17,700 nt of DNA, from assembly GCA_934436245.1 (NCBI GenBank), contig CAKSAM010000046.1, positions 1-17,700 of the forward strand, written 5' to 3'. Positions 1 through 6,479 of this stretch are shown in pieces (the first letter of the stretch is position 1; every line of letters begins with the position of its first letter). Below the pieces are notes generated by a model, which made no database searches, was not told the DNA's origin, and saw nothing but the letters and a program-made list of their open reading frames with translations. The position numbers and the translations under genes are program-made. Source of the DNA: an uncultured Acetatifactor sp. (GTDB lineage Bacteria; Bacillota; Clostridia; Lachnospirales; Lachnospiraceae).

Positions 1-185
1 GGCCCCGTCTTGATGAGAACCGCTACTCACTTTTCATTAGAAAATTCACACCCGGAGACGCGACATCAAGGCGTGATATTCCGTTCGCAGTGAGCGTTCG
101 TGGTTTCTTTACTAACTCTCCATTTCTTCAACTTGCCACTCTGTACTAAAAAACATTCCATCTGTCTTTAAAAAAATCCGATATT

Positions 186-238
186 GGGATCTATGCAGAA
201 AAATTATGCCGTGAGATGCTATATTTGCTCCAAATAAC
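186..238. repeat. Decayed partial copy of the 255-340 element
   Basis: Aligned by eye, 191-235 and 261-304 share CTAT, AGAAAAATT, AGAT, ATTT and CAAAT blocks in the same order, with about 70 percent identity and one or two gaps. The right half that would complete the hairpin is not recognisable here. This is a manual alignment and could be partly fortuitous in AT-rich sequence. Confidence 0.45.
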
Positions 239-254
239 GTTGGCGAATATAAAG

Positions 255-340
255 ATGGGTCTATAGAGAAAAATTTACCTGTCAGATACTGAATTTCTTC
301 AAATCAAGTATCTCAGAGGATTTTTTCTCTATAGACCCAT
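255..340. repeat. 86-nt inverted-repeat element (19-bp perfect arms)
   Basis: The arms ATGGGTCTATAGAGAAAAA (255-273) and its exact reverse complement (322-340) enclose a second, nested stem: AGATACT (284-290) with AGTATCT (307-313), then ATTT/AAAT closing a CTTC loop. The whole segment can fold as one long hairpin. It lies 75 nt past the stop codon of the lactonase gene, but no T-run follows in either direction, so it does not look like a classical intrinsic terminator. A diverged copy of the left half lies just upstream (186-238), which suggests a repeat family rather than a one-off structure. Confidence 0.75.
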
Positions 341-414
341 TAAAGTTTTTTGAAAAGCCGGTCGTACCGATGGAAAAATTTACCACGGCCGCAATGAGCC
401 CACGTAACTTTCCA

Positions 415-1467
415 TTATCTCAACTGATGAAACAAAATACAGTTAGGCATGTTGACTTTCATATCCGGTCCGTTCATAATCATGGTTCCATGTTCCAGAT
501 CAATATGGAAGAAAGTCATGGTATTACTCTCATGGTTTAAAGATACCAGGAACTTGTTATCCGGGAAAAACTCCGCATCCTTAGGATATTCTCCGCTGAC
601 CGGCAGCAGGAAATTCTTCTTAAGCAGTCCCGTCTTCTTATCCACATCAAATACAATGACCGAATTATCTCCTGCAATGGAGCTGAGCAGATAATTGTAA
701 TCCAGAGAGAAACTGAATGCACTGGCACTGTTGGTATTCCCTCTGGTCAGCTTGATCAGCTCCATGGTCTGTATTTTTTCAAAGGTAGGATCTCCGTCAT
801 TGTCGTTATACTCATAAACATCTATATAGCATTTCAATTCATGGAGAATATAAATATATCTGCCATCCTCTGAGATCTTGATATGACGGGGTGCGGATTC
901 CATCTCGCTGCGGATAATATCCTCCAGCTTCACCTTACCCTTCTCCACATCAAAACGATACACATTGACATGATCCATTCCCTGATCTGCTACCAGCAGA
1001 TACTTATTATCATGTGTCATACGGGCACAGTTGATATGGGGGCGGAAATTCCGTTCTGCCATACTGCCCAGACCCTTGTGATAGATTTCATCAGTGATCT
1101 CACCGATGGATCCGTCTTCTTTTAACCGGAGTACGGTCAGCTTACCGTCATGATAACCTGCCACAAACAGATACTGATCTGTGTAATCCGTAGATACATA
1201 ACATCCTCTCATACCGTTGATCGGTGCAAAATTGATCAATTCCAGATTTCCATCCGGCATAATGGTATAGGCTTCCACACCAAAATCCGTTATAGAATAA
1301 AGAAACTTTCCGTTATGGGAAATGGTCAGGTAGGAAGAGTTGGTGATCTCTACCTTATCTTTCTCCTTAAAACGGCCGTTTTTCATATCCACATCATATA
1401 TTCTGATACCATGACTGTCCCCCTGTGTATAACTGGAAACATAGGCAACATATTTTCCCTTGCTCAT
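415..1467 (-). CDS. Lactonase-family beta-propeller protein (6-phosphogluconolactonase-like)
   Basis: A 350-residue protein with repeated beta-propeller strands of the form 'DGRYIYILHE' and 'DNKYLLVADQG', as in the lactonase family (Pfam Lactonase, YbhE/Pgl type) with seven blades. Family hallmarks seen are RPHIN (142-146), VADQGMDHVNVY (159-170), APRHIKIS (192-199) and E210 in the ILHE strand. Known members hydrolyse 6-phosphogluconolactone in the pentose phosphate pathway or act on other lactones. There is no signal peptide, so it is likely cytosolic. The length is typical. The start is supported by AAGGAGG (about 1474-1480 on the minus strand) a few bases upstream. It stands alone, divergent from the polyamine operon. 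The substrate cannot be read from the sequence; the Pgl role is the default guess, while family membership is firm. Confidence 0.85.
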   Translation of the reverse strand: MSKGKYVAYVSSYTQGDSHGIRIYDVDMKNGRFKEKDKVEITNSSYLTISHNGKFLYSITDFGVEAYTIMPDGNLELINFAPINGMRGCYVSTDYTDQYLFVAGYHDGKLTVLRLKEDGSIGEITDEIYHKGLGSMAERNFRPHINCARMTHDNKYLLVADQGMDHVNVYRFDVEKGKVKLEDIIRSEMESAPRHIKISEDGRYIYILHELKCYIDVYEYNDNDGDPTFEKIQTMELIKLTRGNTNSASAFSFSLDYNYLLSSIAGDNSVIVFDVDKKTGLLKKNFLLPVSGEYPKDAEFFPDNKFLVSLNHESNTMTFFHIDLEHGTMIMNGPDMKVNMPNCILFHQLR

Positions 1468-1510
1468 GACCGGATCCTCCTTAGCGTTCTATGTCTTTTT
1501 TATGTTTATA

Positions 1511-1538
1511 AATATAGCACAATTCTAAAAATTGTGAA
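1511..1538 (-). promoter_or_regulatory. Promoter of the lactonase gene with embedded palindrome
   Basis: Read on the minus strand: a -35 TTCACA (1538-1533), a 16-bp spacer and an extended -10 TGCTATATT (TATATT at 1516-1511). A perfect inverted repeat CACAATT-n5-AATTGTG (1518-1524 and 1530-1536) overlaps the -35 box and fills the spacer. That is the position expected for a repressor operator. The boxes are seen; the operator role is inferred. Confidence 0.55.
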
Positions 1539-1630
1539 ACATTTTTTCTGCAAAATCCCCTAAAAATACTTCTGTTTTCACCTCAAGGTAAAGTTTATGT
1601 AAATCCGCCCGGAAATTGCAAAACTTCACA

Positions 1631-1657
1631 TTGACTTTCCACGTATTTATGTATAAT
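1631..1657 (+). promoter_or_regulatory. Promoter of the potABCD operon
   Basis: TTGACT at 1631-1636 and TATAAT at 1652-1657 give a short 15-bp spacer; using TAATAT (1654-1659) as the -10 gives 17 bp. It lies about 80 nt upstream of potA, leaving an AT-rich leader of roughly 75 nt in which I see no clear riboswitch or terminator. Confidence 0.55.
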
Positions 1658-1740
1658 ATTAATTCGACTTGCAAAAAATTTTCATTTAGATTTTTCGAAG
1701 ATTTTCTGCAGGATTTTTTACACCAGGAAGGATAAAATTG

Positions 1741-2814
1741 ATGAAAAATGCTTTAGTCAATTTAGTGAACATTTCAAAATCATTTGACAATCAGATGGTT
1801 CTGGATGATCTCAATCTGTACATCCGCGAAAACGAGTTTCTGACCCTGTTAGGTCCCAGCGGCTGCGGAAAGACTACAACCCTCCGTATCTTGGGCGGTT
1901 TCGAAACTCCTGACAAGGGTCAGGTCATTTTCGAAGGCCGGGATATCACTAACCTTCCACCCAATAAGCGCAATTTGAACACTGTATTCCAGAAGTATGC
2001 CCTCTTTCCACATATGACCATTGCGGAAAACATTGCTTTTGGATTAAAGATTAGTGGTAAAAGCAAATCATATATTAATGATAAAATTAAATATGCCCTG
2101 AAGTTAGTAAATCTGGACGGTTTTGAGAACCGTATGCCGGATTCCCTGAGTGGTGGTCAGCAGCAGCGTATTGCCATCGCACGTGCAATCGTTAATGAGC
2201 CCAAGCTTTTGCTTTTAGACGAGCCTCTTGGTGCTTTGGACCTGAAGCTGCGTCAGGACATGCAGTATGAGTTGATCCGCCTGAAGAATGAATTAGGCAT
2301 TACCTTTATTTATGTTACCCACGATCAGGAAGAAGCTCTGACCATGTCCGATACCATTGTGGTAATGAATCAGGGTTATATCCAGCAGATCGGCACACCT
2401 GAAAGCATCTATAATGAACCGGAGAATGCCTTCGTTGCCGACTTTATCGGTGACAGCAACATCATTGGTGCCACTATGGTCCGTGATCGTCTGGTAGAGA
2501 TCCTTGGCGCTCGTTTCGACTGTGTGGATACCGGCTTCGGCGAAAACAAACCCGTGGATGTTGTCATCCGCCCCGAAGATGTGGAACTGGTAACTCCGGA
2601 AGAAGGCATCATTCAGGGTACTCTGATCCATTCAATCTTCAAAGGTGTACATTATGAAATGGAAGTTATGGCCAACGGTTTTGAATGGCTGGTACAGTCT
2701 ACAAAAATGGTTCCCGTTGGGACCAAAGTCGGCATCAAGGTAGATCCTTTTAACATCCAGATCATGAAAAAGCCGGAATCCGAGGATGAGGAGGCCATTG
2801 GAGTCAATGAATAA
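1741..2814 (+). CDS. potA: Spermidine/putrescine ABC transporter ATPase PotA
   Basis: ATP-binding subunit that drives polyamine import. In the 357-residue protein I see Walker A GPSGCGKT (38-45), Q-loop [10 protein letters not shown], signature LSGGQQQR (136-143), Walker B LLLLDEP (156-162), the D-loop GALD and switch His in YVTHDQEEA (H194). A C-terminal TOBE-type domain (about 270-345) is typical of PotA/MalK-class ATPases. The first three genes are tightly packed: potB overlaps the end of potA by 8 bp. I chose ATG 1741 over the TTG three bases earlier because AGGAAGGA (1725-1732) is then 8 nt away. Identity as PotA rather than another TOBE ATPase rests mainly on the downstream PotB, PotC and PotD. 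Confidence 0.95.
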   Translation: MKNALVNLVNISKSFDNQMVLDDLNLYIRENEFLTLLGPSGCGKTTTLRILGGFETPDKGQVIFEGRDITNLPPNKRNLNTVFQKYALFPHMTIAENIAFGLKISGKSKSYINDKIKYALKLVNLDGFENRMPDSLSGGQQQRIAIARAIVNEPKLLLLDEPLGALDLKLRQDMQYELIRLKNELGITFIYVTHDQEEALTMSDTIVVMNQGYIQQIGTPESIYNEPENAFVADFIGDSNIIGATMVRDRLVEILGARFDCVDTGFGENKPVDVVIRPEDVELVTPEEGIIQGTLIHSIFKGVHYEMEVMANGFEWLVQSTKMVPVGTKVGIKVDPFNIQIMKKPESEDEEAIGVNE

Positions 2815-3619
2815 AAAATTATTGTCGCTCCCTTTTATCTTCTGGTCAGCCATGTTCGTCATCGTGCCTCTGTGCATGGTCTTCTACTATGGTCTGACCG
2901 ATAAGAGCGGTGCATTTACATTTGATAATATCCTGGCGATTGCTACTGCCGAGCATTCCAAGGCTCTGTGGGAGGCATTAAAGTTATCTGTGATCAGCAC
3001 TGTGATCTGCCTGCTTTTAGCATATCCTCTTGCTATGATCCTGTGTAACATAAATGTGAATCAGAATTCATTCCTGGTACTGATTTTCATTTTGCCCATG
3101 TGGATGAATTTTCTGCTTCGTACCCTGGCATGGCAGACTCTGCTTGAGAAGACCGGTGTGATCAACAGCATCCTCTCCGTCCTGCATCTGCCGTCGTTAA
3201 ATATTATCAATACCCCCTATGCCATTGTACTGGGTATGGTATATAATTTTTTGCCTTTTATGGTACTGCCTCTGTATAACGTGCTGGTCAAAATCGACAA
3301 GAATGTGATCAACGCCGCCTATGACCTGGGTGCCAACGGCATACAGACTTTCTTACGGATCATTTTCCCTTTAAGTCTGCCCGGCATGTTCAGCGGTATC
3401 ACCATGGTGTTTGTCCCCGCCCTGACTACTTTCGTTATCAGTAAGATCCTGGGTGGCAGTAAGATCCTGCTCATCGGTAATGTCATCGAGCAGGAATTCA
3501 CCCAGACCGGCAACTGGAATCTGGGAAGCGGTCTCTCCATCGTATTGATGCTGTTCATCATCTTCAATATGGTGATCTCTGTGATCACGGATAAAGAAGG
3601 GGAGACGAACACATTATGA
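2807..3619 (+). CDS. potB: Spermidine/putrescine ABC transporter permease PotB
   Basis: Inner-membrane permease of about 270 residues with roughly six hydrophobic segments; the first follows [10 protein letters not shown] directly. The cytoplasmic EAA loop that contacts PotA is visible as [20 protein letters not shown] followed by LSLPG. The start at 2807 gives the expected N-terminus and an AGGAGG (2789-2794) 12 nt upstream, inside the end of potA. An earlier in-frame ATG at 2786 would add seven polar residues and lacks a ribosome binding site. The gene overlaps potA by 8 bp, and its stop overlaps the start of potC (ATGA), so the three are translationally coupled. Confidence 0.93.
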   Translation: MNKKLLSLPFIFWSAMFVIVPLCMVFYYGLTDKSGAFTFDNILAIATAEHSKALWEALKLSVISTVICLLLAYPLAMILCNINVNQNSFLVLIFILPMWMNFLLRTLAWQTLLEKTGVINSILSVLHLPSLNIINTPYAIVLGMVYNFLPFMVLPLYNVLVKIDKNVINAAYDLGANGIQTFLRIIFPLSLPGMFSGITMVFVPALTTFVISKILGGSKILLIGNVIEQEFTQTGNWNLGSGLSIVLMLFIIFNMVISVITDKEGETNTL

Positions 3620-4392
3620 TCAAAACAACTGCGCAAAAAATATATCTGGGACTGATTTTTATCTTTTTATACGCCCCCATTATTACCTTGATCGTGCTCT
3701 CCTTCAACGCCAGTAAGACCCGGGCAAAATGGGGTGGTTTTACGACAAAATGGTATTCTGCCCTGTTCCGGAATGAACAGATCATGCAGGCGTTGTGGAA
3801 TACTCTGGCACTGGCTGTGTTATCTGCGCTGATCGCCACCCTCATAGGTACGGTCGCCTGCATCGCCATGCAGTCCATGAAACGTACCAGCCGTGCTGTT
3901 CTCATGGGAATCACGAATATCCCAATGCTGAATGCGGAGATCGTTACCGGTATCTCCCTGATGCTTCTGTTCCTCAGCTTTGGTATAAAGTTTGGTTTCG
4001 GGACCATTCTGCTTGCACACATTACCTTTAATATTCCTTATGTGATATTAAGTGTAATGCCCCGTATGAAGCAGCTGAACCCCAGCACCTATGAAGCCGC
4101 CCTCGACCTGGGTGCATCTCATACGTATGCCTTTTTCAAAGTGGTATTTCCGGATATCCTACCGGGTATTTTGTCCGGTTTTCTGATGGCCTTTACCATG
4201 TCACTGGATGACTTTATCATTACCCACTTTACCAAGGGTCCCGGTGTCGACACTCTGTCCACCAAGATCTATACGGAAGTAAAAAAAGGTATTAAACCGG
4301 AAATGTACGCACTATCCACCATCATATTCGTAACTGTATTGATTTTACTTTTGTTAGTAAACTACACACCCAAAGGAAAGAAAAAGAAATAA
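3616..4392 (+). CDS. potC: Spermidine/putrescine ABC transporter permease PotC
   Basis: Second permease of the polyamine importer, 258 residues, with an N-terminal transmembrane segment (LGLIFIFLYAPIITLIVLSF) and about five more. The EAA loop reads EAALDLGASHTYAFFKVVFP followed by DILPGI. The C-terminus is basic (KGKKKK), consistent with a cytoplasmic end. It starts in an ATGA overlap with the potB stop, preceded by AAGGGGAG (3597-3604). Length and motifs match PotC. The 33-bp gap before potD has no terminator and carries the potD ribosome binding site. Confidence 0.93.
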   Translation: MIKTTAQKIYLGLIFIFLYAPIITLIVLSFNASKTRAKWGGFTTKWYSALFRNEQIMQALWNTLALAVLSALIATLIGTVACIAMQSMKRTSRAVLMGITNIPMLNAEIVTGISLMLLFLSFGIKFGFGTILLAHITFNIPYVILSVMPRMKQLNPSTYEAALDLGASHTYAFFKVVFPDILPGILSGFLMAFTMSLDDFIITHFTKGPGVDTLSTKIYTEVKKGIKPEMYALSTIIFVTVLILLLLVNYTPKGKKKK

Positions 4393-4425
4393 CTTTTTCT
4401 ATATATTTTTTTAGGAGGAACATAA

Positions 4426-5490
4426 ATGAAAAAATTTATTGCGCTGCTTCTGTGCGGCATTCTCACCGCAACTGCTCTGACCGGCTGCGGATCCTCTTCC
4501 GCTGCCGGTGAAAACGGTGAAGTCATCGTCTACAACTGGGGAGAATATATCGATCCAGAGACTCTCACTATGTTTGAAGAAGAAACCGGTATCAAGGTGG
4601 TCTATGACGAATTTGAGACCAACGAGATCATGTATCCAAAGGTGGAAGCAGGTTCATCCGCTTATGATGTGGTATGTCCTTCCGATTACATGGTACAGAA
4701 AATGATCGAGAATGATCTGATTCAGGAACTGGATTACGATAAGATTCCCAATGCCAAAGAAAACATCGGTGCCCAGTACTATGAACAGGCTGCTGCTTAC
4801 GATCCCGGTAACAAATATTGTGTTCCTTATTGCTGGGGAACTGTAGGAATCATCTACAATAAAACCATGGTAGATACCCCTCCTACCAAATGGGCAGATC
4901 TGTGGGATGAAAAATATGCTGACAATATTCTGATGATGGATTCTATTAAAGACAGCTTTATGGTTGCTCTGAAGAAAAACGGCTTCTCTTCTAACAGTCT
5001 GAACGAATCCGAACTCCAGATAGCTACCGATGATCTCATTGCCCAGAAGCCTCTGGTACAGGCGTATGTTGTGGATCAGGTACGTGACAAAATGATCGGC
5101 GGTGAGGCTGCGATCGGTGTAATGTTCTCCGGTGATGCCATTTATGTGATCGGCGAAAATCCGGATCTCGATTATGTCATTCCAGAGGAAGGCACAAATG
5201 TATGGATTGACGGCTGGGTGATCCCTAAAAATGCTCCTAACAAGGAAAATGCAGAGAAATTCATTGATTTCATGTGCCGTCCGGATGTAGCTCTGAAGAA
5301 TTTTGAGTACATTACCTACGGTACCCCCAATACCGCTGCAAGAGAGCTGATCGAAGATGAGGATCTGAAGAACTCTCCCATCGCTTTCCCGGATCTGTCA
5401 CAGTATCATAATCTGGAGACCTTCCTGTACCTCGGCGAGGACGGCGAAGAGCTTTTCAACAAATACTGGAAAGAAGTAATGTCTAACTGA
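4426..5490 (+). CDS. potD: Spermidine/putrescine-binding lipoprotein PotD
   Basis: Extracellular substrate-binding component, 354 residues. It has a lipoprotein signal peptide (KK, a hydrophobic core, lipobox LTGC with lipidated C21), so it is anchored to the outer face of the membrane as expected in a Gram-positive. The mature protein begins with a short SSSAAGENG linker. Its PotD/PotF features include YNWGEYIDPETL (W38 in the ligand-stacking position), CPSDYM, MMDSIKDSF (acidic residues contacting amines) and NVWIDGWVIPKNAP. AGGAGG (4413-4418) lies 7 nt before the ATG. It is the last gene of the operon and is followed by a strong terminator. Putrescine versus spermidine preference cannot be told by eye. 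Confidence 0.95.
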   Translation: MKKFIALLLCGILTATALTGCGSSSAAGENGEVIVYNWGEYIDPETLTMFEEETGIKVVYDEFETNEIMYPKVEAGSSAYDVVCPSDYMVQKMIENDLIQELDYDKIPNAKENIGAQYYEQAAAYDPGNKYCVPYCWGTVGIIYNKTMVDTPPTKWADLWDEKYADNILMMDSIKDSFMVALKKNGFSSNSLNESELQIATDDLIAQKPLVQAYVVDQVRDKMIGGEAAIGVMFSGDAIYVIGENPDLDYVIPEEGTNVWIDGWVIPKNAPNKENAEKFIDFMCRPDVALKNFEYITYGTPNTAARELIEDEDLKNSPIAFPDLSQYHNLETFLYLGEDGEELFNKYWKEVMSN

Positions 5491-5512
5491 TCATTGCCTT
5501 ATCCAAAAATCA

Positions 5513-5547
5513 CCCCCTGAACCGAGTTCACCGGCTCAGGGGGTTTT
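5513..5547. terminator. Bidirectional intrinsic terminator between potD and the cysteine-rich gene
   Basis: CCCCCTGA (5513-5520) pairs with TCAGGGGG (5536-5543), with an inner CCG/CGG (5522-5524 with 5532-5534). It is followed by TTTT on the plus strand and, reading the other way, by TTTTT (the AAAAA at 5505-5509). It ends the plus-strand pot operon and the convergent minus-strand operon. Confidence 0.88.
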
Positions 5548-5574
5548 AACATACTCATATTCACGAAATCATTC

Positions 5575-5871
5575 TCATGCGTTCTGTTCACATCCGCAGG
5601 TCTCACATCTTCCTTCATTCCTTCTAGAAAATGCCGGATCATCCACCGGAGTAAAATTGGGAAATTCCGGTCTTGGCGGTCTGTGGTCTCTATCTCTATC
5701 CCTGTCTGTTCCACAACATCCGCATCCGCTTTCCTCTGTACGGTGACATCCACCACAGGAATTAAAGTTGTTACAGGGTTTTCCACTTGCACAGGAAATA
5801 TTAGAATTTCCACAGCTGCCACAGCCATTTCCACCGCAAAATAGTAACAATAACAGAATAATACAGTTCAT
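5575..5871 (-). CDS. Small cysteine-rich protein of unknown function
   Basis: A 98-residue protein with 14 cysteines, many in CxxC, CGxC or CC settings (GNGCGSCG, CGGC, CGCCG). The N-terminus is a short hydrophobic stretch IILLLLLF flanked by cysteines, followed by a Cys/Gly/Asn-rich region (about 12-56). Then comes a charged RDRDRDH repeat with a proline-rich PPRPEFPNF segment, and a last cysteine cluster CETCGC near the C-terminus. The hydrophobic start lacks basic residues, so it is not a standard signal peptide; membrane association is possible. AGAGGA (5876-5881 on the minus strand) precedes the ATG. It sits 32 bp behind the DUF5662 gene and before the terminator, so it is probably the last gene of that operon. 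I recognise no domain. Metal binding or disulfide bonding is a guess from composition. Confidence 0.65.
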   Translation of the reverse strand: MNCIILLLLLFCGGNGCGSCGNSNISCASGKPCNNFNSCGGCHRTEESGCGCCGTDRDRDRDHRPPRPEFPNFTPVDDPAFSRRNEGRCETCGCEQNA

Positions 5872-5903
5872 AGAATCCTCTACTTATCACTGTTTTTACT
5901 ATT

Positions 5904-6479
5904 CTATTCCACTTTTTCCAACTGTTGCCAGTCCATCTTATGTTTATGTCGCACCAGTTCCTCACGGACGAACCGGAAGGTCCTCTCTTCCCCCTGCTCT
6001 GCCAGCATTTCCAGTACATACAACAATTTTGCCCTGGTCTCCGGATGAATCGGAGCCTTATCTGTTCCTTGATAATAATACTCCAGCGGTGATCTGTCTG
6101 TGTAAGAAGTTCCCATATATACCTTGCTTGCAGCAATCCTGTCCATAATCATCTCTGCAATATACCGATCCGGCATAGGCACCGGTGCCATACCTCCCGG
6201 TAATGCCTGCATACTATAATCGATCCAGTATTCATAATGATGTTTGTTCCTGCCTTTATGGTGCAGCCACGCACTGGAATAACCAATAGCTTCTCTTTCA
6301 GCATTATTAGGGCTTCTGGTTCCCTGATAGTACCTTGCGCCAACCCAGAATTCCGTAGGACTGTATTTTGACATATCATGCAGTAATCCCTGCCGGTACA
6401 ATCCCACCTTGAAACAGCCTTTTGCCACCAGAATTTTGTGATGCGTAATTGTTTTAAAATGTCTCCAGATATTCTGCAT
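5904..6479 (-). CDS. DUF5662-family protein
   Basis: A 191-residue soluble protein that I recognise by pattern as DUF5662 (function unknown; homologues occur in bacteria and phages). Conserved-looking blocks are THHK (12-15), LLHDMSKYSPTEFW (32-45), WLHHKGRNKHHYEYW (71-85) and MPDRYIAEMIMDR (102-114). The order of His, His-Asp, His-His and Asp recalls metal-dependent HD-type hydrolases, but this is only a resemblance and no fold is proven. The start codon overlaps the stop of the upstream GH13-like gene (TAATG), so the two are almost certainly translated from one message. The C-terminus is basic and helical. The function is unknown. Confidence 0.75.
   Translation of the reverse strand: MQNIWRHFKTITHHKILVAKGCFKVGLYRQGLLHDMSKYSPTEFWVGARYYQGTRSPNNAEREAIGYSSAWLHHKGRNKHHYEYWIDYSMQALPGGMAPVPMPDRYIAEMIMDRIAASKVYMGTSYTDRSPLEYYYQGTDKAPIHPETRAKLLYVLEMLAEQGEERTFRFVREELVRHKHKMDWQQLEKVE

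Larger units (their letters stand above)
1..414. other. Gene-free left edge with inverted repeats
   Basis: I see no convincing gene here. The first ~100 bases contain short complementary blocks (CTTGATG at 9-15 with CATCAAG at 64-70) and a 21-bp block (75-95) that resembles, on the opposite strand, a block at 12479-12499 upstream of gltX. 186-238 resembles the left half of the strong inverted repeat at 255-340. No tRNA, rRNA or recognisable riboswitch was found. A 33-codon open frame on the minus strand near 27-125 has no ribosome binding site and is not called. Confidence 0.5.

Noticed and set aside
27..125. Open frame of about 33 codons on the minus strand at the left edge
   Set aside because: No start with a ribosome binding site and no recognised family; it coincides with a block that looks like a dispersed repeat.
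366..373. ACCGATGG string resembling the 3' end of a cyclic di-GMP-I riboswitch
   Set aside because: The remaining conserved parts of the aptamer are not present upstream, so it is a chance match.
5499..5834. 111-codon minus-strand frame overlapping the cysteine-rich gene
   Set aside because: It runs through the terminator at 5513-5547 and has no ribosome binding site; the 5575-5871 frame fits the operon better.
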